Assembly: GCA_018623495.1 (NCBI GenBank)
Contig: JAAZVP010000025.1
Location: 1-35,049 of the forward strand
DNA from: Halothiobacillus sp.
GTDB taxonomy: Bacteria > Pseudomonadota > Gammaproteobacteria > JAAZVP01
Direction: 5' to 3'
DNA: 35,049 nt
Part shown: piece after piece, positions 1 to 7,973 of the stretch
Layout of the letters: every line of letters begins with the position of its first letter
Numbering within the stretch: position 1 is the first letter of the stretch
The notes under the pieces: generated by a model
The model's database searches: none
What the model was told of the DNA's origin: nothing
The model's input: only the letters and a program-made list of their open reading frames with translations
Position numbers and translations under genes: made by a program

Positions 1-209
1 CGATTCGCTCCTGGCGAATCGGTCCCGGCGGATTTGTGCAGCTCTGGTAAAGGGCGCAGGCAGACCGGAGCAACACGGGTTGCTCCGCATGCTGCCGGAG
101 CGCGGAGCGCAGCGGAGCTGGAACGACGGCCATTCACTGCGAGCTGCGCCTTGCATCTGGACCCTTGGCGGTCCCGCAGAGACACTATTGATTCGTGCAG
201 AGGTTCCCT
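1..209. repeat. MITE-like element, copy 1 (right part only, cut by window start)
   Basis: The last 25 bases (185-209) match the right terminal inverted repeat of the central copy at 16101-16125 with two C-to-T differences, and 122-184 match its inner sequence closely. A core TGCAGCTCTGGTAAAGGGCG near 37-56 is also shared. Between these lies about 70 bp absent from the central copy. Perfect hairpins are visible: CGATTCGC/GCGAATCG at 1-8 and 14-21, and CGGAGCAAC/GTTGCTCCG at 66-74 and 79-87. No transposase reading frame is recognisable, so I read it as a non-autonomous element. The left end lies outside the window. The element ends 1-2 bp before the AGGAG ribosome-binding site of the transporter gene. 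Confidence 0.8.
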
Positions 210-226
210 CAGGAGCACCCGACCCG

Positions 227-1834
227 ATGATCATGCCCCGGCCGCTGTTCCCCAACCGCGCCAGCCGCGGGATCTTCCGCGGGATGAACCCCTCCACCTC
301 GGTGGCTTCCATCGTCATCCTGCTGGCGCTGATGATCCCCGGGCTGGTCTACACCGAGGGCTTCGGCCGGGCGATCGCCGCGGCCCGCGAGGCGGTCACC
401 CCGATGCTGGAATGGTTCTACGTGGCGCTGGTGGCCTTCTTCTCGGCGCTGATGATCTGGCTGGGGATGGGCCGCTACCGCGACGTGCGCCTGGGCCCGG
501 ACGACTCGCGGCCGGAATTCGGCCTGTTTCCCTGGATCTCGATGCTGTTCGCCGCCGGCACCGGCATCGGCCTGCTGTTCTGGAGCATCGCCGAACCCAT
601 CAGCCACATGGCCGGCAACCCGTTCGTGGAGTCGGCCCGCAGCCCCGAGGGCGCCACCGTGGCCCTGCGCCTGGCCTTCTTCCACTGGGGCTTCAACGGC
701 TGGTGCATCTTCGGCATCGTCGGGCTGGTGCTGGCCTACTTCGGCTACCGCCGCAGCCAGGCGCTCACCGTGCGCGCCGCGCTCTTCCCCATCATGGGCC
801 GGCGCGTGGACGGACCGCTCGGCCATGCGGTGGACACCTTCGCCGTGCTGGCCACGGTCTTCGGCATCGCCACCACCCTGGGACTGGGCGTGCAGCAGAT
901 GAACCGCGGCCTCGACTACGTCTTCGGCATCGCGGTCAACGAGACCAACCAGCTGATCATCATCGCCGTGGTCACGGTGATCGCCACGCTCTCGGTGATG
1001 TCCGGTCTGCGCCGCGGGGTGCGCCGGCTGTCGGTGTTCAACATCTGGCTGAGCCTGCTGCTGCTGCTCTTCTTCTTGGCCGTGGGCCCCACCAACTACC
1101 AGCTGAACGTGTTCATCCAGACCACCGGCGACTACCTCCAGCACCTGGTGGAGATGACCTTCTACACCAACGCCAACGGCATCCACGCCTGGCAGCGCGA
1201 GTGGACGGTGTTCTTCTGGGGCTGGTGGATCGCCTGGTCGCCCTTCGTCGGCATGTTCATCGCCCGCATCTCGCGCGGGCGAACCCTGCGCGAGTATGCC
1301 TTCGGGGTGTTGCTCGTCCCCAGCCTGTTCACCTTCATCTGGATCGCGAGCCTCGGCGGCACCGCCATCCACCAGGAGCTGTTCGGGGCGGGTGGCATCA
1401 CCGAGGCCGTCACCGCCGACGTCAGCACCGCGCTCTACAAGACCATGGAGGCCATGACCGACTCGCGGTGGCTGTTCCAGGCAGCCAGCCTGGTGGCGAT
1501 CCTGTTGATCGCGGTGTACTTCGTCACCTCGGCGGACTCCGGCACCCTGGTGATCAACACCATCCTCTCCAACGGCGACCCCGACCCGCCCCGCGCCCAC
1601 CGCCTGGCCTGGGGTCTGGGCATCGGCGTGCTCACCGCCATCCTGATGCTGGCCGGCGGCGTGGCCACGCTGCAGGACGCGGTGGTGCTCGCCGGCTTTC
1701 CCTTCTCGGTGATCATCGTGCTGATGACCGTCGGCCTGATCCGCGAGCTCAAGCGCGAACGCTACGCCGGCCGAACGCCCGAGAAACAACGCCTGGCCGA
1801 GGAACCCTGGACGGGCTACGACCGCTCGCTGTGA
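227..1834 (+). CDS. BCCT-family (betaine/carnitine/choline) transporter
   Basis: This is a secondary transporter for quaternary ammonium compounds such as glycine betaine or choline, in the inner membrane, used for osmoprotection or as nutrient uptake. About 535 aa with roughly 12 hydrophobic segments. The family hallmarks are clear: FAAGTGIGLLFWSIAEP near residue 105-120, the Trp-rich WTVFFWGWWIAWSPFVGMFI segment in the middle, followed by ARISRGRTLREY, and the late SADSGTLVINT motif. The Gly-rich stretch is of the all-glycine type (GTGIG), which in characterised members goes with Na+ rather than H+ coupling; that is inference. ATG 227 has AGGAG at 211-215; ATG 233 is an alternative. The frame stays open upstream into the repeat element, whose end is at 209, so the native upstream region has been replaced. 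It lacks the long C-terminal tail of E. coli-like BetT. Substrate cannot be read from sequence. Confidence 0.93.
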   Translation: MIMPRPLFPNRASRGIFRGMNPSTSVASIVILLALMIPGLVYTEGFGRAIAAAREAVTPMLEWFYVALVAFFSALMIWLGMGRYRDVRLGPDDSRPEFGLFPWISMLFAAGTGIGLLFWSIAEPISHMAGNPFVESARSPEGATVALRLAFFHWGFNGWCIFGIVGLVLAYFGYRRSQALTVRAALFPIMGRRVDGPLGHAVDTFAVLATVFGIATTLGLGVQQMNRGLDYVFGIAVNETNQLIIIAVVTVIATLSVMSGLRRGVRRLSVFNIWLSLLLLLFFLAVGPTNYQLNVFIQTTGDYLQHLVEMTFYTNANGIHAWQREWTVFFWGWWIAWSPFVGMFIARISRGRTLREYAFGVLLVPSLFTFIWIASLGGTAIHQELFGAGGITEAVTADVSTALYKTMEAMTDSRWLFQAASLVAILLIAVYFVTSADSGTLVINTILSNGDPDPPRAHRLAWGLGIGVLTAILMLAGGVATLQDAVVLAGFPFSVIIVLMTVGLIRELKRERYAGRTPEKQRLAEEPWTGYDRSL

Positions 1835-1838
1835 CCCG

Positions 1839-2129
1839 TCACTCGTAGACCGGGTTGCCACGGTAGTAGCCCTTGATCCGCCGACCCCCTGGAGCCGGCT
1901 GCGAGGCCGACCCGGGAGCCGGGTCCTCCGCCGGCGTCCGGCCGCGGTAGACGCGCGGGGCGCGCAGCATCTCGCCGAGCTCCCGCAGGTCGGGATCCTC
2001 GCTCACCGCCACCAGGCGCAGCAGGCGCGCCTCCAGCTGGCCCAGGTCGTCGTCGATGGTCACGCCCAGTTCCCTTTCCAGCCCCCGCTTGAGCGAAATC
2101 AGCAGCTGGAGCTTTTGCTTGTTCAGCAT
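1839..2129 (-). CDS. Small conserved-looking hypothetical protein, 96 aa
   Basis: I do not recognise a named family. The protein begins MLNKQKLQLLISLKRGLERE, a basic amphipathic helix, continues with an acidic helical stretch (DDDLGQLEARLLRLV), then a Pro/Ala-rich linker and a distinctive C-terminus RRIKGYYRGNPVYE. No membrane segment or signal peptide. The start at 2129 is set by a purine-rich GGGGAGAGGGAGG directly upstream; the frame is open further upstream but that part is Pro/Arg-rich and looks non-coding. It is convergent with the BCCT transporter (4 bp between the stop codons) and divergent from trmL across about 180 bp that I take as a shared upstream region. Confidence 0.7.
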   Translation of the reverse strand: MLNKQKLQLLISLKRGLERELGVTIDDDLGQLEARLLRLVAVSEDPDLRELGEMLRAPRVYRGRTPAEDPAPGSASQPAPGGRRIKGYYRGNPVYE

Positions 2130-2295
2130 CCTCCCTCTCCCCCCGGATCGGTGAGCGAATGCCCTTGCAATATCCGCTCCAGTCCCAGGCGGGCCCGGGG
2201 TTGTCCGTCCCCGGGGACCTTCCCGACTCGGCCCCTGCACCACGCCGGGGCCCGGCCCCGTCTCTCGCGCACCGGCACGACGCAACAACACCGGC

Positions 2296-2304
2296 TGCTA
2301 GAAT
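2296..2304 (+). promoter_or_regulatory. Extended -10 promoter of trmL
   Basis: TGCTAGAAT is an extended -10 (TG, one base, TAGAAT). It ends 6 bp before the trmL ATG at 2311, so the predicted transcript would be leaderless or nearly so; consistently, no good ribosome-binding site is seen. No convincing -35 hexamer. The same TGnTAGnnT form recurs upstream of atpZ, ctpA and the ATP-grasp operon. Confidence 0.5.
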
Positions 2305-2310
2305 AGGGCG

Positions 2311-2790
2311 ATGCTGCACGTGGCCCTCTACCAGCCCGAGATCCCGCCCAACACCGGCAACATCATCCGCCTGTGCGCCAACACCGGTGCGCGCCTGCAC
2401 CTGATCCACCCGCTGGGGTTCTCCACCGACGCGCGCCAGCTGCGCCGCGCCGGCCTGGACTACCACGCCCTGGCCGACGTCCGCGAGCACGCCGACTGGC
2501 CGGCCTTTGGCCGCTGGGCGGGCGAGCGGCGCATCTGGGCCCTGTCCACCCGCGGCCGGCGCAGCCACGTGGAACCCGACTACGCCGAAGACGACATCCT
2601 GCTGTTCGGCCCCGAGGGCCGCGGGCTTCCCGCCGACCTCTTGGCCGGGCTGGGCGGCTCGCGTATCATCCGCGTCCCCATGCGCGCGGGCAGCCGCAGC
2701 CTCAACCTGGCGAATGCCTGCGCGGTCGTGCTCTACGAGGCCTGGCGCCGGCAGGATTTCGCCGGGGCGGCCGATACGCCCACGCCCTGA
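2311..2790 (+). CDS. trmL: tRNA (cytidine/uridine-2'-O-)-methyltransferase TrmL
   Basis: SPOUT-class enzyme that 2'-O-methylates the wobble base 34 of tRNA-Leu isoacceptors with S-adenosylmethionine. At 159 aa it has the single-domain size of TrmL, lacking the extra N-terminal domain of TrmH/RlmB. The N-terminus MLHVALYQPEIPPNTGNIIR is characteristic, as are GPEGRG (100-105) and SLNLANA (130-136), which form the knotted cofactor site. Start 2311 is fixed by the family N-terminus. It heads a plus-strand run with the DUF1275 gene 12 bp downstream. Confidence 0.95.
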   Translation: MLHVALYQPEIPPNTGNIIRLCANTGARLHLIHPLGFSTDARQLRRAGLDYHALADVREHADWPAFGRWAGERRIWALSTRGRRSHVEPDYAEDDILLFGPEGRGLPADLLAGLGGSRIIRVPMRAGSRSLNLANACAVVLYEAWRRQDFAGAADTPTP

Positions 2791-2802
2791 CCGGCCGCTG
2801 CC

Positions 2803-3537
2803 ATGCCTTACGCGATCTTCGAAGGGACCGACCGACGTTTCTCCAACCAGCGGGTGTTCTGGATCGGGGCGATCCTCGCCGCCATGGCCGGCTACCTGAA
2901 CCTGATCATGCTCAACCTGTTCCAGGTGCCCGTGAGCCACATGACCGGGGCGACCACCCGGCTCTCGGGCGACCTGGGCAGCCTGCGCGTCGACGACCTG
3001 CTGCTGGTGGCCTCGATCTTCTTCGGCTTTCTGCTCGGGGCGATCCTCTCGGGGCTGGTGGTGGGGCCGCAGACCATGCAGGAGAACCCCCGCTACGGCT
3101 ACGCGCTGATCTTCCAGGGCCTGCTGGTGGCCGCGGCGACCGCGCTGGGCGTGCTGGGTGTCCAGTGGGGCGTGGCCTTCGGCGCCACCGCCTGCGGGCT
3201 GCAGAACGCCATGGCGGCGAGCTACCGCGGCCTGGTGCTGCGCACCACCCACGTCACCGGCATCGTCACCGACATCGGGGTGTTTCTGGGCCACCGCCTG
3301 CGCGGGCGGCGCATCCACGTCTGGAAGCTGTGGCTGCTGATCACCCTGCTGGGCGGCTTCTTCGTCGGCGGGCTCGGGGGCGTGTTCGCCTACCGCGCCC
3401 TGGGGATGTACGCCCTCGGGGGCACCGCCCTGCTGTCGCTGGCCCTCGGGGGCTACTATCTCCACTGGCTGGCCCACCGACCGGAGACCGTCGGCCCGGT
3501 GGACCCGGCCGCCATCGACACGGAGCGCGACTCGTGA
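2803..3537 (+). CDS. DUF1275 (YoaK-type) membrane protein
   Basis: A 244-aa protein with about six hydrophobic segments. The family signature is GYLNLIMLNLFQVPVSHMTG near residue 30-50, and ACGLQNAMAASYRGLVLRTT followed by HVTGIVTDIG near 130-160. Function of the family is not established; members are multi-pass inner-membrane proteins, sometimes called putative permeases. The C-terminal tail after residue 225 is hydrophilic. Its stop codon overlaps the GTG start of the antiporter gene (GTGA at 3534-3537), which suggests translational coupling of two membrane proteins. Confidence 0.88.
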   Translation: MPYAIFEGTDRRFSNQRVFWIGAILAAMAGYLNLIMLNLFQVPVSHMTGATTRLSGDLGSLRVDDLLLVASIFFGFLLGAILSGLVVGPQTMQENPRYGYALIFQGLLVAAATALGVLGVQWGVAFGATACGLQNAMAASYRGLVLRTTHVTGIVTDIGVFLGHRLRGRRIHVWKLWLLITLLGGFFVGGLGGVFAYRALGMYALGGTALLSLALGGYYLHWLAHRPETVGPVDPAAIDTERDS

Positions 3538-5384
3538 GCGAACATGCCCTCGCGGCCCTCGCCGGCATCGGCGTGCTGGCCATCGTCTGCCAGTGGCTGT
3601 CCTGGCGCACGCACCTGCCGGCCATTCTCTACCTGCTGCTGGCCGGCATCCTGGCCGGCCCGGCCACCGGCTGGCTGGACCCGGACGCCCTGTTCGGCGA
3701 GCTGCTGTTCCCGATCATCTCGTTCGCGGTGGCGGTGATCCTCTTCGAGGGCAGCCTGACGCTCAAATTCCGCGAGATCAGGGGCCTCGAACGGGTGATC
3801 CGCAACATGGTCTCGGTGGGGATCGTGATCACCTGGATCATCATCTCGCTGGCCACCCACTGGCTGATGGACTTCCCCTGGAGCCTCTCCTGGCTGTTCG
3901 GGGCGATCATGGTGGTCACCGGGCCCACGGTGATCGAGCCCATGCTGCGCACCGTCCGGCCCAGCCACCGGGTGGCCAAGACCCTGCGCTGGGAAGGGAT
4001 CCTCATCGACCCGCTGGGGGCGCTGCTGGCGGTGCTGGTGTTCGAGTTCATCGTCTCCCGCGGCACCGGCGACGGCGCCATCGGCCACACCCTGTTCACC
4101 TTCGCCCAGGTGCTCGCCGTGGGCATCGTGGTGGGCTCGGTGGCCGGCTACAGCCTGGGCGTGATCCTGCGCCGCCACCTGCTGCCGGAATACCTGCACA
4201 ACACCACCACCCTGCTGCTGGTGTTCGCCGTGTTCTCGCTCTCGGACATGATCCAGGCCGAGTCCGGGCTGCTGACGGTGACCGTGATGGGCGTGTGGAT
4301 GGCCAACATGCGGGGCCTGCACCTCGACGACATCCGCGGCTTCAAGGAGGATCTCAGCCTGCTGCTGATCTCGGGGCTGTTCATCATCCTCGGCGCGCGC
4401 ATCGACCTCGAACAGGTGGCCACCCTGAGCTGGGCCGCCCTGCCGCTGCTGCTGGTCTTCCAGTTCATCGCCCGGCCACTCAAGATCGCCGTCTCCACCG
4501 CCGGCTCGTCGCTCAGCTGGCAGGAGCGGGCGATGCTCTCGTGGATCGCCCCGCGCGGCATCGTCGCCGCCGCGGTGGCCTCGCTGTTCGCCATCAAGCT
4601 CGAGCAGCTGGGCTATGCCCAGGCCGAACTGCTGGTGCCGCTGACCTTCATGATCATCGTCGGCACGGTGGTGGTCCAGGGGGTGACGGCCCGGCCCATC
4701 GGCCGCCTGCTGGGGATCGCCCAGCCGCCTCCCAACGGCTTTCTGATCGTGGGCTCCAACCCGCTGGCGCGCGAGATCGGCGTGGCCCTCAAGGACCAGG
4801 GGCGCACGGTGATGATCGCCGACCGCAACCCCGAGGGCATCCACAAGAGCCACATGCGGGGCATCCCCACCTACTACGGCAACCCGGTGTCCACCCACGC
4901 CAGCCTGTACATGGACCTCACCGGCATCGGCTACATGCTGGCCATCACGCCGCAGTCGGACCTCGCCGACCTCGCCGTGCTCCACTTCCGCGGGGAACTG
5001 GGCAAGAACAACGTCTATCGCCTGCCCGAGTCGGCCCAGACCAGCGATACCCGGGAGAAGCGCGAGACCCTGCCGCAGCAGGGCAGCCAGAACACCCTGT
5101 TCGGCGAGAACGCCAGCTACCATCGCCTGGCGAGCCTGCTGAGCCAGGGGGCGCGCATCCACACCACGCCGCTCACGCGCGACTACAGCTTCCTCGACTT
5201 CCAGAAGCAGCACGGCAAGAACGCCGTGCCGCTGTTCTTCGTCGACCCGCGCAAGAAGCTCTGGATCTGCTCGGCCGAGGAACAGAAGCGACCCGGCGCC
5301 GGCTGGACCGTGATCAGCCTGATGAAACAGTCCGACCCCGAGCAGGAAAACGTGAAACCGGCCGAGGGCAGGGTGGCGCGATGA
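3534..5384 (+). CDS. CPA1-type cation:proton antiporter with C-terminal nucleotide-binding domain
   Basis: Inner-membrane monovalent cation/H+ exchanger of about 616 aa. Residues 1-395 form the membrane part, with the ion-site motif EGILIDPLGA at 154-163 (Glu154, Asp159), the preceding GPTVIEPMLRTVRPSHRVAK at 130-149 and APRGIVAAA at 339-347. Residues 400-500 look like a TrkA-N/RCK Rossmann fold (NGFLIVGSNPLAREIG, then VMIADRN), typically a nucleotide-gated regulatory domain. Residues 500-616 are a hydrophilic tail that I cannot assign. Start is GTG 3534, overlapping the DUF1275 stop by four bases; this gives VSEHAL and the normal first helix. It likely serves Na+ or K+ export and pH control, fitting a salty habitat. 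Ion specificity is not readable. Confidence 0.9.
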   Translation: MSEHALAALAGIGVLAIVCQWLSWRTHLPAILYLLLAGILAGPATGWLDPDALFGELLFPIISFAVAVILFEGSLTLKFREIRGLERVIRNMVSVGIVITWIIISLATHWLMDFPWSLSWLFGAIMVVTGPTVIEPMLRTVRPSHRVAKTLRWEGILIDPLGALLAVLVFEFIVSRGTGDGAIGHTLFTFAQVLAVGIVVGSVAGYSLGVILRRHLLPEYLHNTTTLLLVFAVFSLSDMIQAESGLLTVTVMGVWMANMRGLHLDDIRGFKEDLSLLLISGLFIILGARIDLEQVATLSWAALPLLLVFQFIARPLKIAVSTAGSSLSWQERAMLSWIAPRGIVAAAVASLFAIKLEQLGYAQAELLVPLTFMIIVGTVVVQGVTARPIGRLLGIAQPPPNGFLIVGSNPLAREIGVALKDQGRTVMIADRNPEGIHKSHMRGIPTYYGNPVSTHASLYMDLTGIGYMLAITPQSDLADLAVLHFRGELGKNNVYRLPESAQTSDTREKRETLPQQGSQNTLFGENASYHRLASLLSQGARIHTTPLTRDYSFLDFQKQHGKNAVPLFFVDPRKKLWICSAEEQKRPGAGWTVISLMKQSDPEQENVKPAEGRVAR

Positions 5385-5953
5385 GCTGGATGGCCACCTT
5401 CAGCGAGCTCGAGGCCTTCATGGACCGCTTCCTGGCGGCCCACCGGGAGCGCTTCGGCGGACTGCCGGAAACCGACTGGGACCCCGACTGGCCCTCGCCC
5501 TGCCAGGTGGGCGAGCCGGAGGACGACCGCCGAATCCGCTGGCAACCGGTGCGACGGGAACCGCATGGCGACTTCGCCCGCCTCGAGGAGGCGCTGGAGA
5601 CCGCCTTCCATCCCGACATCCGCGCCTACTACACCACCTTCTGGTCCGAGGGCATGGACGCCCGCGCCGACGACGGCGGTTTGTTCCTGCTCCAGGTCTG
5701 GAACGAGCGCGACTTCGAGCGCCTCCAGGAGAACCTCATCGGCCACGCCCTGGCCAAGCGCCAGATGCGCCAGCCCCTGACGCTGTTCTTCGCCACCACC
5801 GACGACCCCGACCTGTTCCTGTCGGTGGACAACGACAGCGGCCGGGTGCTGCTGGAAAGACCCGGCTTCAAGCCGCTGCGCGAGATCGCCGACTCCCTGC
5901 CCGCGTTCCTCCACGGCCTCGAACCCGTGGTGGACACCTCGCCGTGGTCGTAG
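5381..5953 (+). CDS. syd: SecY-interacting protein Syd
   Basis: A 190-aa soluble, acidic protein matching Syd, which binds the cytoplasmic face of SecY and is thought to proofread translocon assembly. Recognisable features are the N-terminal helix MSWMATFSELEAFMDRFLAA, the stretch near 85-105 around YYTTFWSEGMDA, and VWNERDFERLQENLIGHALA near 110-130. E. coli Syd is 181 aa, so length fits. The ATG overlaps the antiporter stop (ATGA, 5381-5384), so translation is probably coupled. I see no obvious functional link to the antiporter beyond both being membrane-associated. Confidence 0.9.
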   Translation: MSWMATFSELEAFMDRFLAAHRERFGGLPETDWDPDWPSPCQVGEPEDDRRIRWQPVRREPHGDFARLEEALETAFHPDIRAYYTTFWSEGMDARADDGGLFLLQVWNERDFERLQENLIGHALAKRQMRQPLTLFFATTDDPDLFLSVDNDSGRVLLERPGFKPLREIADSLPAFLHGLEPVVDTSPWS

Positions 5954-5980
5954 GCGCGACCATCGAAACGAGTCACCCCC

Positions 5981-6694
5981 ATGCACATCGAGCTCGAGAC
6001 CATCGGCGTCATCCACTCCTGTTTCAAGGAGAAGTTCGGCATCCCGCGCCAGCCGGGGCTGATCCGCGAGGCGCGGGCCGAGCTGGAGCTGCTCGCCCCC
6101 TTCGATCGCCCCGAGGCCCTGAACGGGCTGGAGGGCTTCTCCCACGTCTGGGTGAGCTTCATCTTCCACCAGGCCATCAAGGGGGAGTGGCGGCCCACGG
6201 TGCGCCCGCCCCGGCTGGGCGGCAACCGGCGCCAGGGGGTCTTCGCCACCCGCTCGCCCTACCGGCCCAATCCCCTGGGGCTGTCGGTGGTCTCGCTCGA
6301 GGGCATCGATCGCGAGCGCTGCCGGCTGCAGCTGGGCGGCGTGGACCTGCTCGACGGCACCCCGGTGGTGGACATCAAGCCCTACCTCCCCTACGCCGAC
6401 GTGGTGCCCGGCGCCCGCGGGGGCTTCGCCGACCGCGCCCCGGCCACCGAGGCGCTACCCGTGCACTACACCGCCGAGGCCGACGCCGCCGTGCGGGCCA
6501 GGGAGGCGGACCTCCCCGAGCTGCGCGCGCTGATCGAGTCCATCCTGCGCCACGACCCCCGGCCGGCCTACTTCGGCCACGTCCACCAGCGTCGTCGCTT
6601 CGGCATGCGCCTCCACGATTTCGACCTGCAATGGCGGATGGACGAGGACGGGATCACCGTCCTGTCACTGGAAGACGAGCGCCGGGAAGGGTGA
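5981..6694 (+). CDS. trmO: tRNA (N6-threonylcarbamoyladenosine-37 N6)-methyltransferase TrmO
   Basis: TsaA/YaeB-family enzyme adding a methyl group to t6A37 of tRNA using S-adenosylmethionine. At 237 aa it matches the E. coli protein. Motifs: the start MHIELETIGVIHSCFKEKFG, IPRQPGLIREARAELEL, the RSPYRPNPLGLSVV loop near residue 93-106 and DLLDGTPVVDIKPYLPYAD near 125-143, all typical of the beta-barrel UPF0066 fold. It starts 27 bp after syd and closes the plus-strand run that began with another tRNA methylase (trmL). The ribosome-binding site is weak. Confidence 0.93.
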   Translation: MHIELETIGVIHSCFKEKFGIPRQPGLIREARAELELLAPFDRPEALNGLEGFSHVWVSFIFHQAIKGEWRPTVRPPRLGGNRRQGVFATRSPYRPNPLGLSVVSLEGIDRERCRLQLGGVDLLDGTPVVDIKPYLPYADVVPGARGGFADRAPATEALPVHYTAEADAAVRAREADLPELRALIESILRHDPRPAYFGHVHQRRRFGMRLHDFDLQWRMDEDGITVLSLEDERREG

Positions 6695-6955
6695 CCGCCG
6701 GAAGCTGGAAGCCAATGATGGCGGGCACCCCAAGACGCAGTGGCAAGCGATCAGGGTGCATCGCCATACCTCGCCAGAAAGCGACCCGGGCATCTACTGC
6801 GAGCCACCACCGCAGCCCCGCAGGTTGGGCTGAACGCAATGAGCTCGGCGCCTTGACCGGGAAACAAGATCCCGGGCGCATCACGTCTCGTGACCCGGAG
6901 GACAGAAGCAGGGGTCAGTCCAGCAGACCCCTCTTCCAGCTTCAAGCTATTAAAT
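6695..6955. other. Non-coding 261-bp interval bracketed by an 11-bp inverted repeat
   Basis: Lies between the convergent ends of trmO and gpsA. GAAGCTGGAAG at 6701-6711 and CTTCCAGCTTC at 6933-6943 are perfect inverted repeats. Inside are hairpins CCGGGA/TCCCGG (6857-6862 and 6870-6875) and AGGGGTC/GACCCCT (6910-6916 and 6926-6932). No reading frame in it resembles a protein I know. It may be a decayed small mobile element or an extended 3' region. Confidence 0.4.
6910..6932. terminator. Candidate bidirectional terminator hairpin between trmO and gpsA
   Basis: A 7-bp stem AGGGGTC/GACCCCT with a 9-base loop, between two convergent genes. It lacks a clear T-run on either side, so intrinsic termination is uncertain. 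Confidence 0.35.
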
Positions 6956-7966
6956 TCAGAGATTTTCCGGCTTCTGTTCCCGGGTCAGCAGCTCGTGGAC
7001 CGCGGCCTTGGCAGGCAGGTCCTCGTAGATCACCCGGTAGACCTGCTCAATGATGGGGGCGTCCACCCCCAGGCGCTCCACCAGCCGGTGCGCGGCAGCG
7101 GCGGTCTTGACGCCCTCCACGGCCTGGCCGATGTGCTCGATGGCCGCCTCGACCCCGCGACCCTCGGCCACCAGCAGGCCGAAGCGGCGGTTGCGCGACT
7201 GGTCGTCGGTGCAGGTGAGCACCAGGTCGCCCAGCCCGGCCAGCCCCATCAGGGTCTCGCGCCGGGCACCCAGGGCATCGCCCACCCGCATGATCTCCGC
7301 CAGACCGCGGGTGATCACCGCCGCGCGGGTGTTGGCGCCGAAGTGGAAACCATCGGCGGCGCCGGCGGCGATGGCCAGGACGTTCTTGAGCGAGCCGCCC
7401 AGCTGCACGCCGACGAGATCGTCGACGGTGTAGGCGCGGAAGGTCTCGCAGTGCATGGCGCGGGCGACCCGTGTGGCCAGTTCGGCGTCGGGCGAGGCCA
7501 CGGTGACGGCGGTGGGCATGCCCGCGGCCACCTCCCCGGCGAAGGTGGGACCCGAGATCACCGCGCGCGGCACCCCGGGCCCCAGCTCCTCGTCGAGGAC
7601 CTCGCTCATCAGCTTGGCCGAATCGTGCTCCAGGCCCTTGGTGCCCCAGGCGACCGGGGCCCCGCAGGCCCGCAGGGCGGCGCCGGCGCTGCGCAGGAAG
7701 GACCGGAAGGCGTGGCTGGGGACGACGACCAGGGCGAGGTCACAGCCCTCGAGGGCGTACTCGAGGTCGCTGGTGGCCTCCAGGCCGTCGGGGAAGGGGT
7801 GCTCGGGCAGGTAGCGGACGTTGACCCGCTCGGCCTGCATCGCCTCCACGCCGTCCTGCGGCCGGCCCCAGAGGCGCACGCGCTGGCCGTGGCGGGCCAG
7901 CAGGATCGCCAGCGCCGTGCCCCAGGAACCGGCCCCGAAGACGGCGACGTTCATGCCCCCTGCCAT
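6956..7966 (-). CDS. gpsA: Glycerol-3-phosphate dehydrogenase [NAD(P)+]
   Basis: Cytoplasmic enzyme reducing dihydroxyacetone phosphate to sn-glycerol 3-phosphate, the backbone for phospholipids. At 336 aa it has family size. The Rossmann motif GAGSWGTALA is at 11-20; GTKGLE, SGPTFAGEVA and the catalytic-lysine segment GGSLKNVLAIAAGAADG follow, then GLAGLGDLVLTC. ATG 7966 has GAGG six bases upstream; ATG 7954 (MNVAVFG) is a possible shorter start. It is last in the rhodanese-grxC-trxC-secB-gpsA run, 7 bp after secB, the same neighbour as in E. coli. Confidence 0.97.
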   Translation of the reverse strand: MAGGMNVAVFGAGSWGTALAILLARHGQRVRLWGRPQDGVEAMQAERVNVRYLPEHPFPDGLEATSDLEYALEGCDLALVVVPSHAFRSFLRSAGAALRACGAPVAWGTKGLEHDSAKLMSEVLDEELGPGVPRAVISGPTFAGEVAAGMPTAVTVASPDAELATRVARAMHCETFRAYTVDDLVGVQLGGSLKNVLAIAAGAADGFHFGANTRAAVITRGLAEIMRVGDALGARRETLMGLAGLGDLVLTCTDDQSRNRRFGLLVAEGRGVEAAIEHIGQAVEGVKTAAAAHRLVERLGVDAPIIEQVYRVIYEDLPAKAAVHELLTREQKPENL

Positions 7967-7973
7967 CGGCGCC

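Noticed and set aside
209-1861. Long open frame of about 550 codons on the minus strand opposite the BCCT gene
   Set aside because: Composition is His/Gln/Gly/Asp-rich nonsense typical of the antisense frame of a GC-rich gene, while the plus strand has clear BCCT motifs.
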